This document shows, piece by piece, positions 1 through 7,503 of a DNA stretch of 35,434 bases (positions are counted from its first letter, which is position 1; each line of letters begins with the position of its first letter). Under the pieces are notes generated by a model. It had not been told where the DNA came from. It made no database searches and saw only the letters and a list, made by a program, of their open reading frames with translations. Source of the stretch: Acidobacteriota bacterium (GTDB lineage Bacteria; Acidobacteriota; Terriglobia; Acidiferrales; UBA7541); the NCBI GenBank assembly GCA_003165465.1, contig PLUM01000100.1, positions 1 to 35,434 of the forward strand, written 5' to 3'. The position numbers were made by a program, and so were the translations under genes.

Positions 1-428
<428 letters not shown>

Positions 429-639
429 TAAACATAGTGGCAATCGGATCCTGTGCAGGTGTGCAGGTGAAGTTGTCCAAGCTTCGGAGCCTCTCACGGG
501 GATCCGAGGTAATCGCTCGAACGATTCAATCTTCGGGCGGGTTCTGTCAGATCCCATCTCTACTAAACTTCGCACTCCTTGTGCGAAGTTAAAGCGTACT
601 CATCTACGCTGCCCAGTTTTCAAAGGCTTACCGAAACGA
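429..639 (+). other. 16S downstream spacer without tRNA genes; contains a perfect hairpin
   Basis: I see no tRNA-Ile or tRNA-Ala in this spacer: there is no acceptor-stem pairing with CCA and no GTTCGAATC-type T-loop. A perfect 10 bp hairpin lies at 566-575 (AACTTCGCAC) and 581-590 (GTGCGAAGTT) with loop TCCTT. Near 446-455 and 495-505 two GGATCC-containing stretches could pair, a plausible RNase III-type processing stem for the 16S 3' end. The spacer ends in a strong terminator rather than leading into a 23S gene. Confidence 0.7.
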
Positions 640-675
640 AAGCCCGTCCCTTTACCGGGGCGGGCTTTTTGTTTT
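640..675 (+). terminator. intrinsic terminator of the 16S transcript
   Basis: An 11 bp stem forms between AAGCCCGTCCC (640-650) and GGGGCGGGCTT (657-667) with one G-T wobble and a 6 nt loop. It is followed at once by TTTTTGTTTTTG. This is a textbook rho-independent terminator, placed so that transcription from the 16S gene stops before any 23S gene. Confidence 0.9.
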
Positions 676-762
676 TGTGTACGTCCTTGCTTGCTACCGC
701 CTGGCCACGATAAATTAGACTTTCGATATCTTGCGTGATCTTGTCCTCGGAATAGACTTCCA

Positions 763-1611
763 ATGAGCCTAGATCCCCGAGCGGTTCAAATTCATACGGA
801 CGGCTCCTGCTATATGGAGCAGAACCGGATATCGGGGTGTGCTGCGTTTGTTGTCTACCCCGACCATTTGTGCCTGCCCGAATTTCAAATCGTGGATTAT
901 GGTTGCGAAGAAAACACAAACATCAGAATGGAACTGATGGCGTGTGCCCAGGGATTGGAATGGGCGTTAGAAACCGAACCCTGGCAAGACGTGACGCGAA
1001 TCTATATTGTGACGGACTTGCAGTTTTTGGCCAACAATCAAAACAACATTCAGTATTGGAAAAAGAATGATTGGCGCTACTCCTCCGGCGAGCCTGTAGC
1101 CCATGAAGACCTGTGGGATTCCATTCTGAGGCAGATTAACAAACTTTCAAAAGTGGGCTTGCGCGTAGATTTCCATTATAAAAAAGGCAAGAAAGATGCG
1201 ATGGAAAAGAAGGTAGACAAAGCAGCAAAGGCTGCCGCTCAGCGAGGCGGTTTCAATAATGACTTTGGCTTCAGACCGGGTAGTTACACACGTTCGATGA
1301 TCCCCGGTGGTGCAGCCGCTCAGCGGTTTCACGCCTCAGGCCAGACACTGGTCATACGTCCCTACAAAAAGAATCCACGCAAAAATCGCGAAGAGAAGAT
1401 AAGTTTTACTATCTTTGACGAGAACACGCAATCTTACGTTGGGAAGTTTTATGCTTACGCAGCATCAAATCTTAGTGTTGAACTGCACAGAGGAAATGGG
1501 CATAAGGTTCTCTTCAACACTAATCCGAAGTTTCCTCAGATTTTAGAAAAGGTTAGCGACGTACAGCTGCCAAAACCCGTTAGGAAGAAAAAGATCAAGT
1601 TCGCGCCTTGA
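763..1611 (+). CDS. RNase H-fold protein with unassigned C-terminal domain
   Basis: This 282-residue protein has an N-terminal ribonuclease HI-like domain (about residues 5-165). The acidic residues expected for two-metal catalysis are visible: D13 in IHTDGSC, E57 in RMELMACAQGLEWAL, D85 in YIVTDLQFL, and D152 in EKKVDKAAKAAA. RNase HI cleaves the RNA strand of RNA-DNA hybrids; activity here is inferred from the fold. Typical RNase HI is about 150-160 residues, so residues 166-282 form an extra domain that I cannot assign. It looks beta-rich and ends in a very basic tail (PVRKKKIKFAP). The ATG has no clear Shine-Dalgarno. The gene is AT-richer than the genes to the right, which suggests acquisition by transfer. 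It stands alone behind the 16S terminator. Confidence 0.85.
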   Translation: MSLDPRAVQIHTDGSCYMEQNRISGCAAFVVYPDHLCLPEFQIVDYGCEENTNIRMELMACAQGLEWALETEPWQDVTRIYIVTDLQFLANNQNNIQYWKKNDWRYSSGEPVAHEDLWDSILRQINKLSKVGLRVDFHYKKGKKDAMEKKVDKAAKAAAQRGGFNNDFGFRPGSYTRSMIPGGAAAQRFHASGQTLVIRPYKKNPRKNREEKISFTIFDENTQSYVGKFYAYAASNLSVELHRGNGHKVLFNTNPKFPQILEKVSDVQLPKPVRKKKIKFAP

Positions 1612-1653
1612 ATCATTCCTTCTCCGCGTCCTAGACGTTTTTTTCCAGTGCCG

Positions 1654-1802
1654 CGGGTGGCCCACCCTTTCGCGTTTTTCAATTGAGGCGCGCGCATAGC
1701 GCTGATCATATCACTCCAGCACCTTAACGCCGTGGGAGTGGTTTTGCCTTTCCGGGTGGCCGACCCTCTCGTTCTTAGAGGGTCGGGGTTTTGACTTTTC
1801 TT
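1654..1802 (+). repeat. long dispersed repeat, copy A (pairs with 2838-2985)
   Basis: About 149 bp match a second copy at 2838-2985 in the same orientation. Both run from CGGGTGGCCCACC through TTCGCGTTTTTCA, GAGGCGCGCGCAT, a variable middle, GGGTGGCC, a small hairpin (CCCTCTCG / AGAGGG) and GGGGTTTTGACTTTTCTT. Copy A is followed by a roughly 50 bp inverted version of its own end. It appears non-coding; reading frames across it are chance. Confidence 0.8.
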
Positions 1803-2035
1803 ACATTGAGTCGTAAACACAGAGAGAAATCAAAACCCCGACCCCTCGAAACCCGCGAGGGATCGGCCACCCGGAAAATCAATACCGTCTCGAAGGTGGG
1901 CCACCCGCCCAACGTGTTCTCATAGCGCACGAACTGATCGGTGCTGGCGGCATCAATGCCTTTGTGGAGTCTCTCTGCAAAGAGCTCGCCGGAGCTGGGA
2001 ATATCCCGGTCTAAACCTAGGAATTCGCTTTCGGC
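1803..2035. other. gene-free stretch with inverted repeat and possible gene remnant
   Basis: From about 1824 to 1876 the sequence is an imperfect inverted copy of 1750-1800 (TCAAAACCCCGACCC facing GGGTCGGGGTTTTGA). Near 1893-1910 GGTGGGCCACCCGCC is an inverted copy of the left end of the flanking repeats. The rest, about 1911-2035, holds an open minus-strand frame (it includes ELFAERLHKGIDAASTDQF) without a credible start or recognisable family. It could be the remnant of a lost gene, but I cannot support calling it functional. Confidence 0.45.
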
Positions 2036-2064
2036 TTGACACCAGCGGCAGCCAGGCATACTTT
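2036..2064 (+). promoter_or_regulatory. candidate sigma70-type promoter for the 153-residue secreted protein
   Basis: A perfect -35 TTGACA (2036-2041) is followed by CATACT (2057-2062, 15 bp spacer) or TACTTT (2059-2064, 17 bp spacer). The predicted start lies about 65 nt before the GTG codon at 2136. The -10 match is only moderate. Confidence 0.45.
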
Positions 2065-2135
2065 CTACCAAGTCCCAACGGCCCCTATAGTCCCTCGGCC
2101 CGAAACATCTATCACGAAAATCTAAGGAGACGCCA

Positions 2136-2597
2136 GTGAAACGACTTTTTGTATTTGCCGTGCTTGTTGTCTTAGTGTTTGCCGCTGTAGGTACGGGGTG
2201 GGCCAAAAACGACCCACGCATCGGAACATGGAAGCTCAATGTCGCCAAATCAACATCCACTGCCGGGCCACTACCTGCTAGCGAAACACGGACCTATGAA
2301 GCACAAGGCAGTGACATCATGGCCACTGCCGAGATCGACGATGCCAAGGGCCATAGAACCACCCACAGTAACGTTACGGCTGACGGCAAGAATCGCCCCA
2401 CAGGGCCAGCCAATGGGGGAATGACTATTTCCGTCAAACTCCTTGGCCCCGCCAGCTATGCTGGAACCTTGAAGAAGGATGGCAAGGTAACCTCAACGAA
2501 TCGTGCCGTCATTTCCGATGGAGGAAAGGTTTTCACATTCACAACCAAGGGAACTGATGGAAAGGTGATCAGCGTGTTTGTATACGACAAGCAATGA
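2136..2597 (+). CDS. small secreted beta-rich protein, unknown function
   Basis: This 153-residue protein starts at GTG, preceded by AAGGAG (2124-2129) at good spacing. Residues 1-23 form a clear signal peptide (MKRLFVFAVLVVLVFAAVGTGWA), so the protein is exported. The mature part opens with DPRIGTWKLNVAKS and continues with alternating beta-like stretches (YEAQGSDIMATAEIDD, SVKLLGPASYAGTLKK, FTFTTKGTDGKVISVFVYD). This resembles the small lipocalin-like secreted proteins often seen in Acidobacteria, but that likeness is from memory and gives no function. No cysteines or catalytic motif stand out. The gene lies alone between two copies of a long direct repeat (1654-1802 and 2838-2985), which raises the possibility that it moves or amplifies with them. 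Confidence 0.8.
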   Translation: MKRLFVFAVLVVLVFAAVGTGWAKNDPRIGTWKLNVAKSTSTAGPLPASETRTYEAQGSDIMATAEIDDAKGHRTTHSNVTADGKNRPTGPANGGMTISVKLLGPASYAGTLKKDGKVTSTNRAVISDGGKVFTFTTKGTDGKVISVFVYDKQ

Positions 2598-2619
2598 GTG
2601 AAAATATTCGAGGTAGACG

Positions 2620-2677
2620 CTCTTATCGGAATGCGGCCGTGGCCAGTGAAGAGCCACAAACCGCATTCCTATAAGAG
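2620..2677. repeat. large nested hairpin downstream of the secreted protein gene
   Basis: CTCTTAT (2620-2626) plus GGAATGCGG (2628-2636) pairs with CCGCATTCC (2661-2669) plus ATAAGAG (2671-2677), interrupted by one symmetric mismatch. The loop contains a second helix, GTGGC (2639-2643) with GCCAC (2653-2657). No long T tract follows on the plus strand (only GATTTATTT further on), so it is not a classic terminator. It could act as an mRNA 3'-end stabiliser or be a small palindromic element. Confidence 0.75.
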
Positions 2678-2837
2678 GTACGATTTATTTGCGGCGATCC
2701 TTTCGCGTCCGGCAAACACTTTTAATGGCCCGCCCTGGGATTCTTCCACATCCAGCAAAGCCGGGTTAGCCGAAACTCAATCTAAGAAGAGCGTGTTCAG
2801 TAGGCTTGCACTCAGTTCGCAATGAAAACTTCTCGGG

Positions 2838-2985
2838 CGGGTGGCCCACCATTTCGCGTTTTTCACTTGAGGCGCGCGCATGGCGGGATCATACCGCTCC
2901 AGTACGTCAACGCCGAGGAACTGATCTTGCCTTTCTGGGTGGCCGGCCCTCTCGTTCCTAGAGGGTCGGGGTTTTGACTTTTCTT
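2838..2985 (+). repeat. long dispersed repeat, copy B (pairs with 1654-1802)
   Basis: This is the second copy of the ~149 bp direct repeat described at 1654-1802, with the same borders CGGGTGGCCCACC and TTTTGACTTTTCTT and about 15-20 percent divergence concentrated in the middle. It ends about 45 bp before the stop codon of the minus-strand HicB-like gene. The sequence between (2986-3028) includes another short hairpin, ATCCTCG / CGAGGAT. Confidence 0.8.
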
Positions 2986-3028
2986 GCCGGGTGCCCCATC
3001 CTCGATCCGCGAGGATTGGGGATTATTG

Positions 3029-3271
3029 CTACGCTACGACGGAAATCTTGACCTGCGCCGTCTCCCGTTCGACCGGGATAGGCTCTTTCGCTTTCCTTAG
3101 CCCCTCGATGTAACACTGGATGGCATCCTTCACCATGGATCGCGCGTGATCCAAGTTTTTGCCTTCCGTCACAAGCCCAGGCAAGGAAGGAACCGTGACT
3201 GTGTACCCGCCATTTTCGTTGGCTTCGAAGAATGCGGTGTACTCGTGGACGTGATTCTTGCGTTTCTTCAT
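3029..3271 (-). CDS. HicB-like antitoxin family protein, apparently without HicA
   Basis: This 80-residue protein has the hallmark HicB/UPF0150 pattern: YTAFFEANENGGYTVTVPSLPGLVTEGKNLDHARSM, an acidic edge strand followed by P-x-LPG and a helix, then a helix with DAIQCYIEGLRK. HicB proteins neutralise the mRNA interferase HicA and often repress their operon. No HicA-like ORF (short, with a G-x-H motif) is found on either side, so this is an orphan antitoxin-like protein or serves another role. No C-terminal DNA-binding domain is seen; the fold alone fills the protein. The gene begins 36 nt after the stop codon of the hydrolase gene on the same strand and could be co-transcribed with it. A TATAAT box sits immediately before the ATG, and no Shine-Dalgarno is visible. 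Confidence 0.85.
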   Translation of the reverse strand: MKKRKNHVHEYTAFFEANENGGYTVTVPSLPGLVTEGKNLDHARSMVKDAIQCYIEGLRKAKEPIPVERETAQVKISVVA

Positions 3272-3277
3272 TTGACA

Positions 3278-3283
3278 ATTATA
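3278..3283 (-). promoter_or_regulatory. -10 box (TATAAT) placed for a leaderless hicB transcript
   Basis: Read on the minus strand, TATAAT is followed by six bases (TGTCAA) and then ATG, so a transcript starting seven bases after the box would begin exactly at the start codon. No convincing -35 is seen at 16-18 bp, and no Shine-Dalgarno precedes the ATG. Confidence 0.5.
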
Positions 3284-3307
3284 ACTTCTCGACTAACAAA
3301 CTAGCGG

Positions 3308-4282
3308 CTACGGAACAATGACGTCCAAGTCGCGTGCGATCACGATCGGGCCGCTGTATTTTTGGCGAATCTCGCGCACCATGTCGTCTTCCTTGGCACT
3401 TCCGAGCAGTGTCCAATGCGTCAAAATGAGTATCTTGGCTTTGGCCTTTGCGGCAATCTCTCCTAGCTCAACTGCGCTGGTGTGGAACTCACTCTCGTAC
3501 TTCATCCATTGTTCTACAGGCATGGAAAGTTTGTTGGGATTCTGACCCCTCCCGGAATACACCTCGTGAATCAAGGCATCGCAGCCTGCGCATGCCGCAA
3601 CCACCGACTCGGCTGGTGCGGTGTCTCCCGAAACGACGATGGACTTGCCGGCTGAGTCGAAGCGGTATCCCAGAGCTTCCTTCCATGAACCATGCTTAAC
3701 GAGGAAAGCCTTCACGCTGACGTTTCCATCCTGATAGACATTTCCTGACTGTACATCGTGCGCATCGACTTTGTAGCCCGACGTGTTGCCGCCCTCGAGT
3801 CCGGTTGTGCGCACCTGAATGTCTTCCTTAAAAGCCTCGAGAATGTGCGCGGCCATTTCCTTGGTGCCTTCCGGTCCGAACAGCCGCAACGGCTTCGTCC
3901 GCTCGGCAATCCAAGGAGTGAAAATCAAGTCAGGCAATCCGAGCGTGTGGTCGCTGTGAAGGTGCGTCAGGAACGCAATGTCGAGCTCCGCCGGGCGAAG
4001 ACCGGGAATCCCGCGCTGGAATACCGAATTGGCCTGCCGGACCACGCCCGACCCGGCATCCACCAGATAGGCCTTCCCGTTCGCAACGATTGCCAGTGAA
4101 GGTCCCTGGCGATCCGCATTGGGAGCCGGGGTCCCTGTTCCCAGAAAAACAATCTCAACGTCTTTGGAAGATGCTGGCGCGGATTGTTGCGACTGCGCGG
4201 CAATTGGGAATGCGGCCGCGATACAAATAATCATAAGAAACGGAAAGCGCAACCGGCTAAACCCGGCGGGTGGATTTCGCAT
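3308..4282 (-). CDS. secreted metallo-beta-lactamase-fold hydrolase (RNase Z/arylsulfatase-like)
   Basis: This 324-residue protein starts at ATG 4282, which has AGGAGG seven bases upstream on the minus strand; a longer frame upstream lacks such a site. Residues 1-30 are a signal peptide (RFPFLMIICIAAAFPIAA), so the enzyme is exported to the periplasm. The mature domain starts DVEIVFLGTGTPAPNADRQGP and holds the metal-binding motif THLHSDH (H107, H109, D111, H112). Downstream are VSGDTAP (a later metal ligand) and ILTHW near the C-terminus. The architecture matches the RNase Z/AtsA-like branch of the MBL superfamily. The substrate cannot be read from sequence; an exported copy is more likely to hydrolyse a small ester or sulfate than tRNA. 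The hicB-like gene follows 36 nt behind. Confidence 0.85.
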   Translation of the reverse strand: MRNPPAGFSRLRFPFLMIICIAAAFPIAAQSQQSAPASSKDVEIVFLGTGTPAPNADRQGPSLAIVANGKAYLVDAGSGVVRQANSVFQRGIPGLRPAELDIAFLTHLHSDHTLGLPDLIFTPWIAERTKPLRLFGPEGTKEMAAHILEAFKEDIQVRTTGLEGGNTSGYKVDAHDVQSGNVYQDGNVSVKAFLVKHGSWKEALGYRFDSAGKSIVVSGDTAPAESVVAACAGCDALIHEVYSGRGQNPNKLSMPVEQWMKYESEFHTSAVELGEIAAKAKAKILILTHWTLLGSAKEDDMVREIRQKYSGPIVIARDLDVIVP

Positions 4283-4483
4283 GAGCGAACCTCCTCGTTC
4301 TTGTGTAATGGCCGCAACAGTATACAACCTGACACCAAACTTCATTCCTAGACGAAGACGAACTATGCAATTGCGTCGCGCTAATCGAAGCTGGTAAGGG
4401 AGCTCAGGCAGCAAGGGGCCTCGGTGTGTGCTATTTTATTGGTTCGCGGTTTTCGAGAAGAATTACTCGCACCCGCCTTTCCG

Positions 4484-6679
4484 ATGCCCAAACGAACCAA
4501 CAAAAATGCGCCAGAAGCGGCTACGGCGGCAATTCGCGCAAAACACGCGCGCCAGCCGGATGACCAGGACCAGCGCGAGCCGTTCGAGGACGAAGCGAGG
4601 GTGCTGGACGGGGCGGTGCGCGATTCGTTGCCCGATTCATCGACTGACAAATCGCCCGATAAAACGGGAGACGAATCGCGCGTTTCGCCTGCGCAGCCTG
4701 CATGGCCGCGCACGCCTGGGGCGTCGCTCGATCTGATGGCTTCGGATGCGGCGCCTACGACGATTGCCGAAATTTTCGGGCCGGGCGGGGCGGTGGAACA
4801 ATGCATGCCCGACGGGTACGAACATCGGCGGTCGCAACTGGAGATGGCGGAGCTGGTGGACGCCGCGTTCACCGAAAAGCGCCACTTGATCGTCGAAGCC
4901 GGCACGGGCACGGGAAAAACGCTGGCGTATCTGATTCCCGCGATTCGCAGCGGGCGGCGCGTGGTGATTTCGACGGCGACCAAATCCCTGCAAGAGCAGC
5001 TCTTCGAGAAAGACGTTCCCTTCCTCCAGAAATATTTCGCGCCCAAGCTGAAAGTAGCCGTGATGAAGGGGCGCGGGAATTTCCTGTGCCGCGAAAAAGT
5101 GTATCGCATGGCCGACCAGCCCATGTTGAAAGGCCTCGACGAGCTGGACTGGTTTCAGCAAATCCGCGACTGGGAAAAAGTGACGGAAACGGGCGACCGC
5201 GCGGAACTCAATTTTCTGCCCGACGATTCGGACCTGTGGCACAGGCTCGACGCGCGGCGCGACGCCTGCACCGGCTCGAAATGCCCGGAGTTTAACAAAT
5301 GTTTTCTGACGGCGATGCACCAGCGCGCGGCCGAGGCCGACCTGATCATCGTGAATCATCATCTTTTTTTCGCCGACCTCGCGCTCAAGCAGGACGACTT
5401 CGGTAGCGTGCTGCCGGAATACGGCGCGGTGGTGTTCGACGAAGCGCACGAGATCGAGGACGTGGCCAGCGAATATTTCGGCAAGCAGATTTCCAACTAC
5501 CGCTTCGAGGAGCTGGCGCGCGACGCCGAGCTGGCCGTGCGCGTCACAAGGGTTGGCGGCGCGGGGCTGCTGAAGCGCGTCACGCGCATGCGCGAGCGCT
5601 CGCGAAGTTTCTTCGAGGCATTCCCGTCGCGTGAGGGCCGCTTCCCGTTCGACAAGGCGCAGCGCGCGGGTTTTCTCGATCAAAACCGCGAGGCCTATGA
5701 CGCGCTCGTCAGCGCGCTGAAAAGCCTGGAGGCCGAAGTGGCCTCGCTGCCTTCCAAGCCCGATGAGCTGCTGAACATCGCGCGGCGCGGGATGGAGTTG
5801 CGCGGCGAATTAAAATTCCTGTTTGAATCGAGCGAGGGAAATTACGTGTACTGGTTCGAGCGCCGCAACAAGGGCGTATTCGTCGCCGCGACGCCGATCG
5901 ACGTGAGCGCGCTCTTGCGCGAGCACCTGTTCGAGCAGTTCGAGACGATCATTCTGACTTCCGCGACGCTGGCGGTCGGCGGGCGCTTCGATTTCCTGAA
6001 GCAGCGCCTCGGCATCGACATGGCCGGCGAGCGCGTCCTGCCCTCGGAATTCGATTTCGCCGAGCAGGCGCTGCTGTACATTCCCGCGAACATGCCCGAT
6101 GTGCGCGATGCCGCGTTTCCCGAGCGCGCGGCCGACGAAATTGTCCGCATGATCGAAATTTCCGAGGGGCGCGCGTTCTGCCTCTTCACGAGCTACAGCC
6201 AGATGAACGACGTGTACGAACGCGTGCGCACGCGCGTGCGGTTTCCGCTGCTGCTGCAGGGCTCGGCGCCGCGCACTGCGCTGCTCGAAAAATTCCGGAA
6301 CACGCCGGGCGCGGTGCTCTTCGCCACGTCCAGCTTCTGGCAGGGCGTGGACGTGCGCGGCGATCAGCTTTCCTGCGTGATTGTCGACAAGCTGCCGTTC
6401 GCCGTGCCGTCGGACCCGATTGTCGCCGCGCGCGTCAAGGCGCTGCAGGAGGAGGGCCGCAACCCGTTCGCCGAATATCAGGTGCCGGAGGCGGTTCTGT
6501 CGCTCAAGCAGGGCTTCGGGCGGCTCATCCGTTCACGCACCGATCGCGGCGTGCTGTCCATCCTCGATAACCGCATCCAGCGCATGCAATATGGTAAAAT
6601 CTTCATGCAATCGCTTCCGGCGTACGCGACCACCAGGGACATCGCCGAGGTCGAACGGTTCATGCGGAAATCGAAGTAG
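4484..6679 (+). CDS. dinG: ATP-dependent DNA helicase, DinG/XPD family
   Basis: This superfamily 2 helicase unwinds DNA 5' to 3'; DinG proteins resolve R-loops and other structures in damage repair. Residues are numbered from ATG 4484 (731 residues). Walker A EAGTGTGKT is at 138-146 and the Walker B box FDEAHE at about 317-322. Four cysteines (C202, C262, C267, C273) are spaced like the [4Fe-4S] cluster of XPD/DinG enzymes. The late motif QGFGRLIRSRTDRG is motif VI. The first ~110 residues are a low-complexity, Asp/Ser/Pro-rich tail. The start is uncertain: GTG 4424 (with AAGGGG upstream) would add 20 residues, and a start as late as the Met of MASDAAPTT is possible. No exonuclease domain is present, unlike Gram-positive DinG. 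Confidence 0.92.
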   Translation: MPKRTNKNAPEAATAAIRAKHARQPDDQDQREPFEDEARVLDGAVRDSLPDSSTDKSPDKTGDESRVSPAQPAWPRTPGASLDLMASDAAPTTIAEIFGPGGAVEQCMPDGYEHRRSQLEMAELVDAAFTEKRHLIVEAGTGTGKTLAYLIPAIRSGRRVVISTATKSLQEQLFEKDVPFLQKYFAPKLKVAVMKGRGNFLCREKVYRMADQPMLKGLDELDWFQQIRDWEKVTETGDRAELNFLPDDSDLWHRLDARRDACTGSKCPEFNKCFLTAMHQRAAEADLIIVNHHLFFADLALKQDDFGSVLPEYGAVVFDEAHEIEDVASEYFGKQISNYRFEELARDAELAVRVTRVGGAGLLKRVTRMRERSRSFFEAFPSREGRFPFDKAQRAGFLDQNREAYDALVSALKSLEAEVASLPSKPDELLNIARRGMELRGELKFLFESSEGNYVYWFERRNKGVFVAATPIDVSALLREHLFEQFETIILTSATLAVGGRFDFLKQRLGIDMAGERVLPSEFDFAEQALLYIPANMPDVRDAAFPERAADEIVRMIEISEGRAFCLFTSYSQMNDVYERVRTRVRFPLLLQGSAPRTALLEKFRNTPGAVLFATSSFWQGVDVRGDQLSCVIVDKLPFAVPSDPIVAARVKALQEEGRNPFAEYQVPEAVLSLKQGFGRLIRSRTDRGVLSILDNRIQRMQYGKIFMQSLPAYATTRDIAEVERFMRKSK

Positions 6680-6753
6680 AGGCAAGAGCGAGCGGACGTT
6701 GTAGGACGTTTTTGCCCCCGGCGCTTCATGCATTCCATTTTTGAGGAAAATCG

Positions 6754-7128
6754 ATGTTTCAAGTCACCGTTGACGAAACTTTTTCATCCGGGCACGCCCT
6801 GCGCGGCTACAAGGGCAAGTGCGAGAATCCGCACGGGCACAATTACAAAGTGCAAATCGTTGTCGAAGGCCCCAGCCTGGATTCCATCGGCCTGCTGTAC
6901 GATTTCACGCATTTGAAGCGCGCGATCCGCGACCTGGTGGAGCAAGTGGATCACAAATACCTGAACGATCAGGCGCCCTTCGACACGATTAATCCCTCGG
7001 CGGAAAATCTGGCGAAGTATTTTTATGACGAGACCCTGCGCCGCGTGAGCGCCATGCCCGCGGGAGCGCGCCTCACGCGCGTCACGATCTGGGAGACAGA
7101 CACGACTTCGGCGACCTACTGGGCATAA
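6754..7128 (+). CDS. queD: 6-carboxytetrahydropterin synthase QueD
   Basis: This 124-residue protein is of the QueD/6-pyruvoyltetrahydropterin synthase family. It converts 7,8-dihydroneopterin triphosphate to 6-carboxy-5,6,7,8-tetrahydropterin, an early step toward 7-deazaguanines (preQ0, queuosine). Zinc ligands H14, H27 and H29 and the catalytic Cys23 are all visible in FSSGHALRGYKGKCENPHGHNY. DHKYLND supplies the second active-site motif, and the C-terminal ETDTTSATYW carries the conserved Glu. The length is typical. GAGGAAAA lies just upstream of the ATG. It leads a cluster with queE and queC. Confidence 0.95.
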   Translation: MFQVTVDETFSSGHALRGYKGKCENPHGHNYKVQIVVEGPSLDSIGLLYDFTHLKRAIRDLVEQVDHKYLNDQAPFDTINPSAENLAKYFYDETLRRVSAMPAGARLTRVTIWETDTTSATYWA

Positions 7129-7176
7129 AATCGGCGTGCTGCAAGCAACGCAATCACGAGACTGGAACTTTTTGCC

Positions 7177-7365
7177 ATGAACCGATCATTCCTCATCGTC
7201 ATCTTGCCGGCCGTTGCCGTGGGCTTGGGCTACCTCTTCATGTTTCATTGGATCGGGCTTCCGCTGGAGCCATACCGTTTTGCGGGAGCTGCTATCGTGG
7301 TGGTAGCGGCGGTGCTGCTCGTCCAGCGGCGAATGCGCCAGAAGAAATCGCGCGGGAGCCGTTAG
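7177..7365 (+). CDS. small two-helix membrane protein, unknown
   Basis: This 62-residue ORF encodes two predicted membrane helices (about residues 5-26, LIVILPAVAVGLGYLFMFHWIG, and 35-51, FAGAAIVVVAAVLLVQR) joined by a short LPLEPYR turn, with a strongly basic tail (RRMRQKKSRGSR). It lies between queD and queE on the same strand, 48 nt after queD. No clear Shine-Dalgarno precedes the ATG. The hydrophobic segments and the positive-inside tail support a real protein. I recognise no family, and a link to deazaguanine synthesis is not implied by anything except position. Confidence 0.5.
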   Translation: MNRSFLIVILPAVAVGLGYLFMFHWIGLPLEPYRFAGAAIVVVAAVLLVQRRMRQKKSRGSR

Positions 7366-7446
7366 ACTGCCTTCGTCACAAACCATGGGAGTGCATCATA
7401 AATCGAACGCGTGGCCGCCCATGAAATCGCGGGTGTGTGAGTCGGC

Positions 7447-7476
7447 CGTAGGGGCACGACATGTCGTGCCCCTACG
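7447..7476. repeat. perfect 30 bp palindrome upstream of queE
   Basis: The half site CGTAGGGGCACGACA is followed directly by its exact reverse complement, giving a 30 bp palindrome with no loop. It begins 28 bp before the ATG of queE. GTAGGGGCACGACA-type palindromes are, from memory, common dispersed repeats in several bacterial phyla, so I read it as a REP-like element rather than an operator. Confidence 0.85.
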
Positions 7477-7503
7477 ATTGGATCGCCACAGTGGCGCGGC
7501 ATT

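Noticed and set aside
429-639. tRNA-Ile/tRNA-Ala genes expected in a 16S-23S spacer
   Set aside because: No cloverleaf, T-loop or acceptor-stem pairing could be found, and the spacer is closed by a terminator.
2598-2825. Possible 75-residue gene right after the secreted protein gene
   Set aside because: It would start at GTG without a ribosome site, runs through the nested hairpin and shows no protein-like pattern.
2986-3028. Missing hicA gene downstream of the HicB-like gene
   Set aside because: Both flanks were read in all frames; no 50-80 residue ORF with the HicA G-x-H core was found.
7447-7476. Operator for a queE repressor
   Set aside because: A 30 bp perfect palindrome fits a protein-binding site, but the sequence belongs, as far as I recall, to a dispersed repeat family and no regulator gene is near; the repeat reading is simpler.
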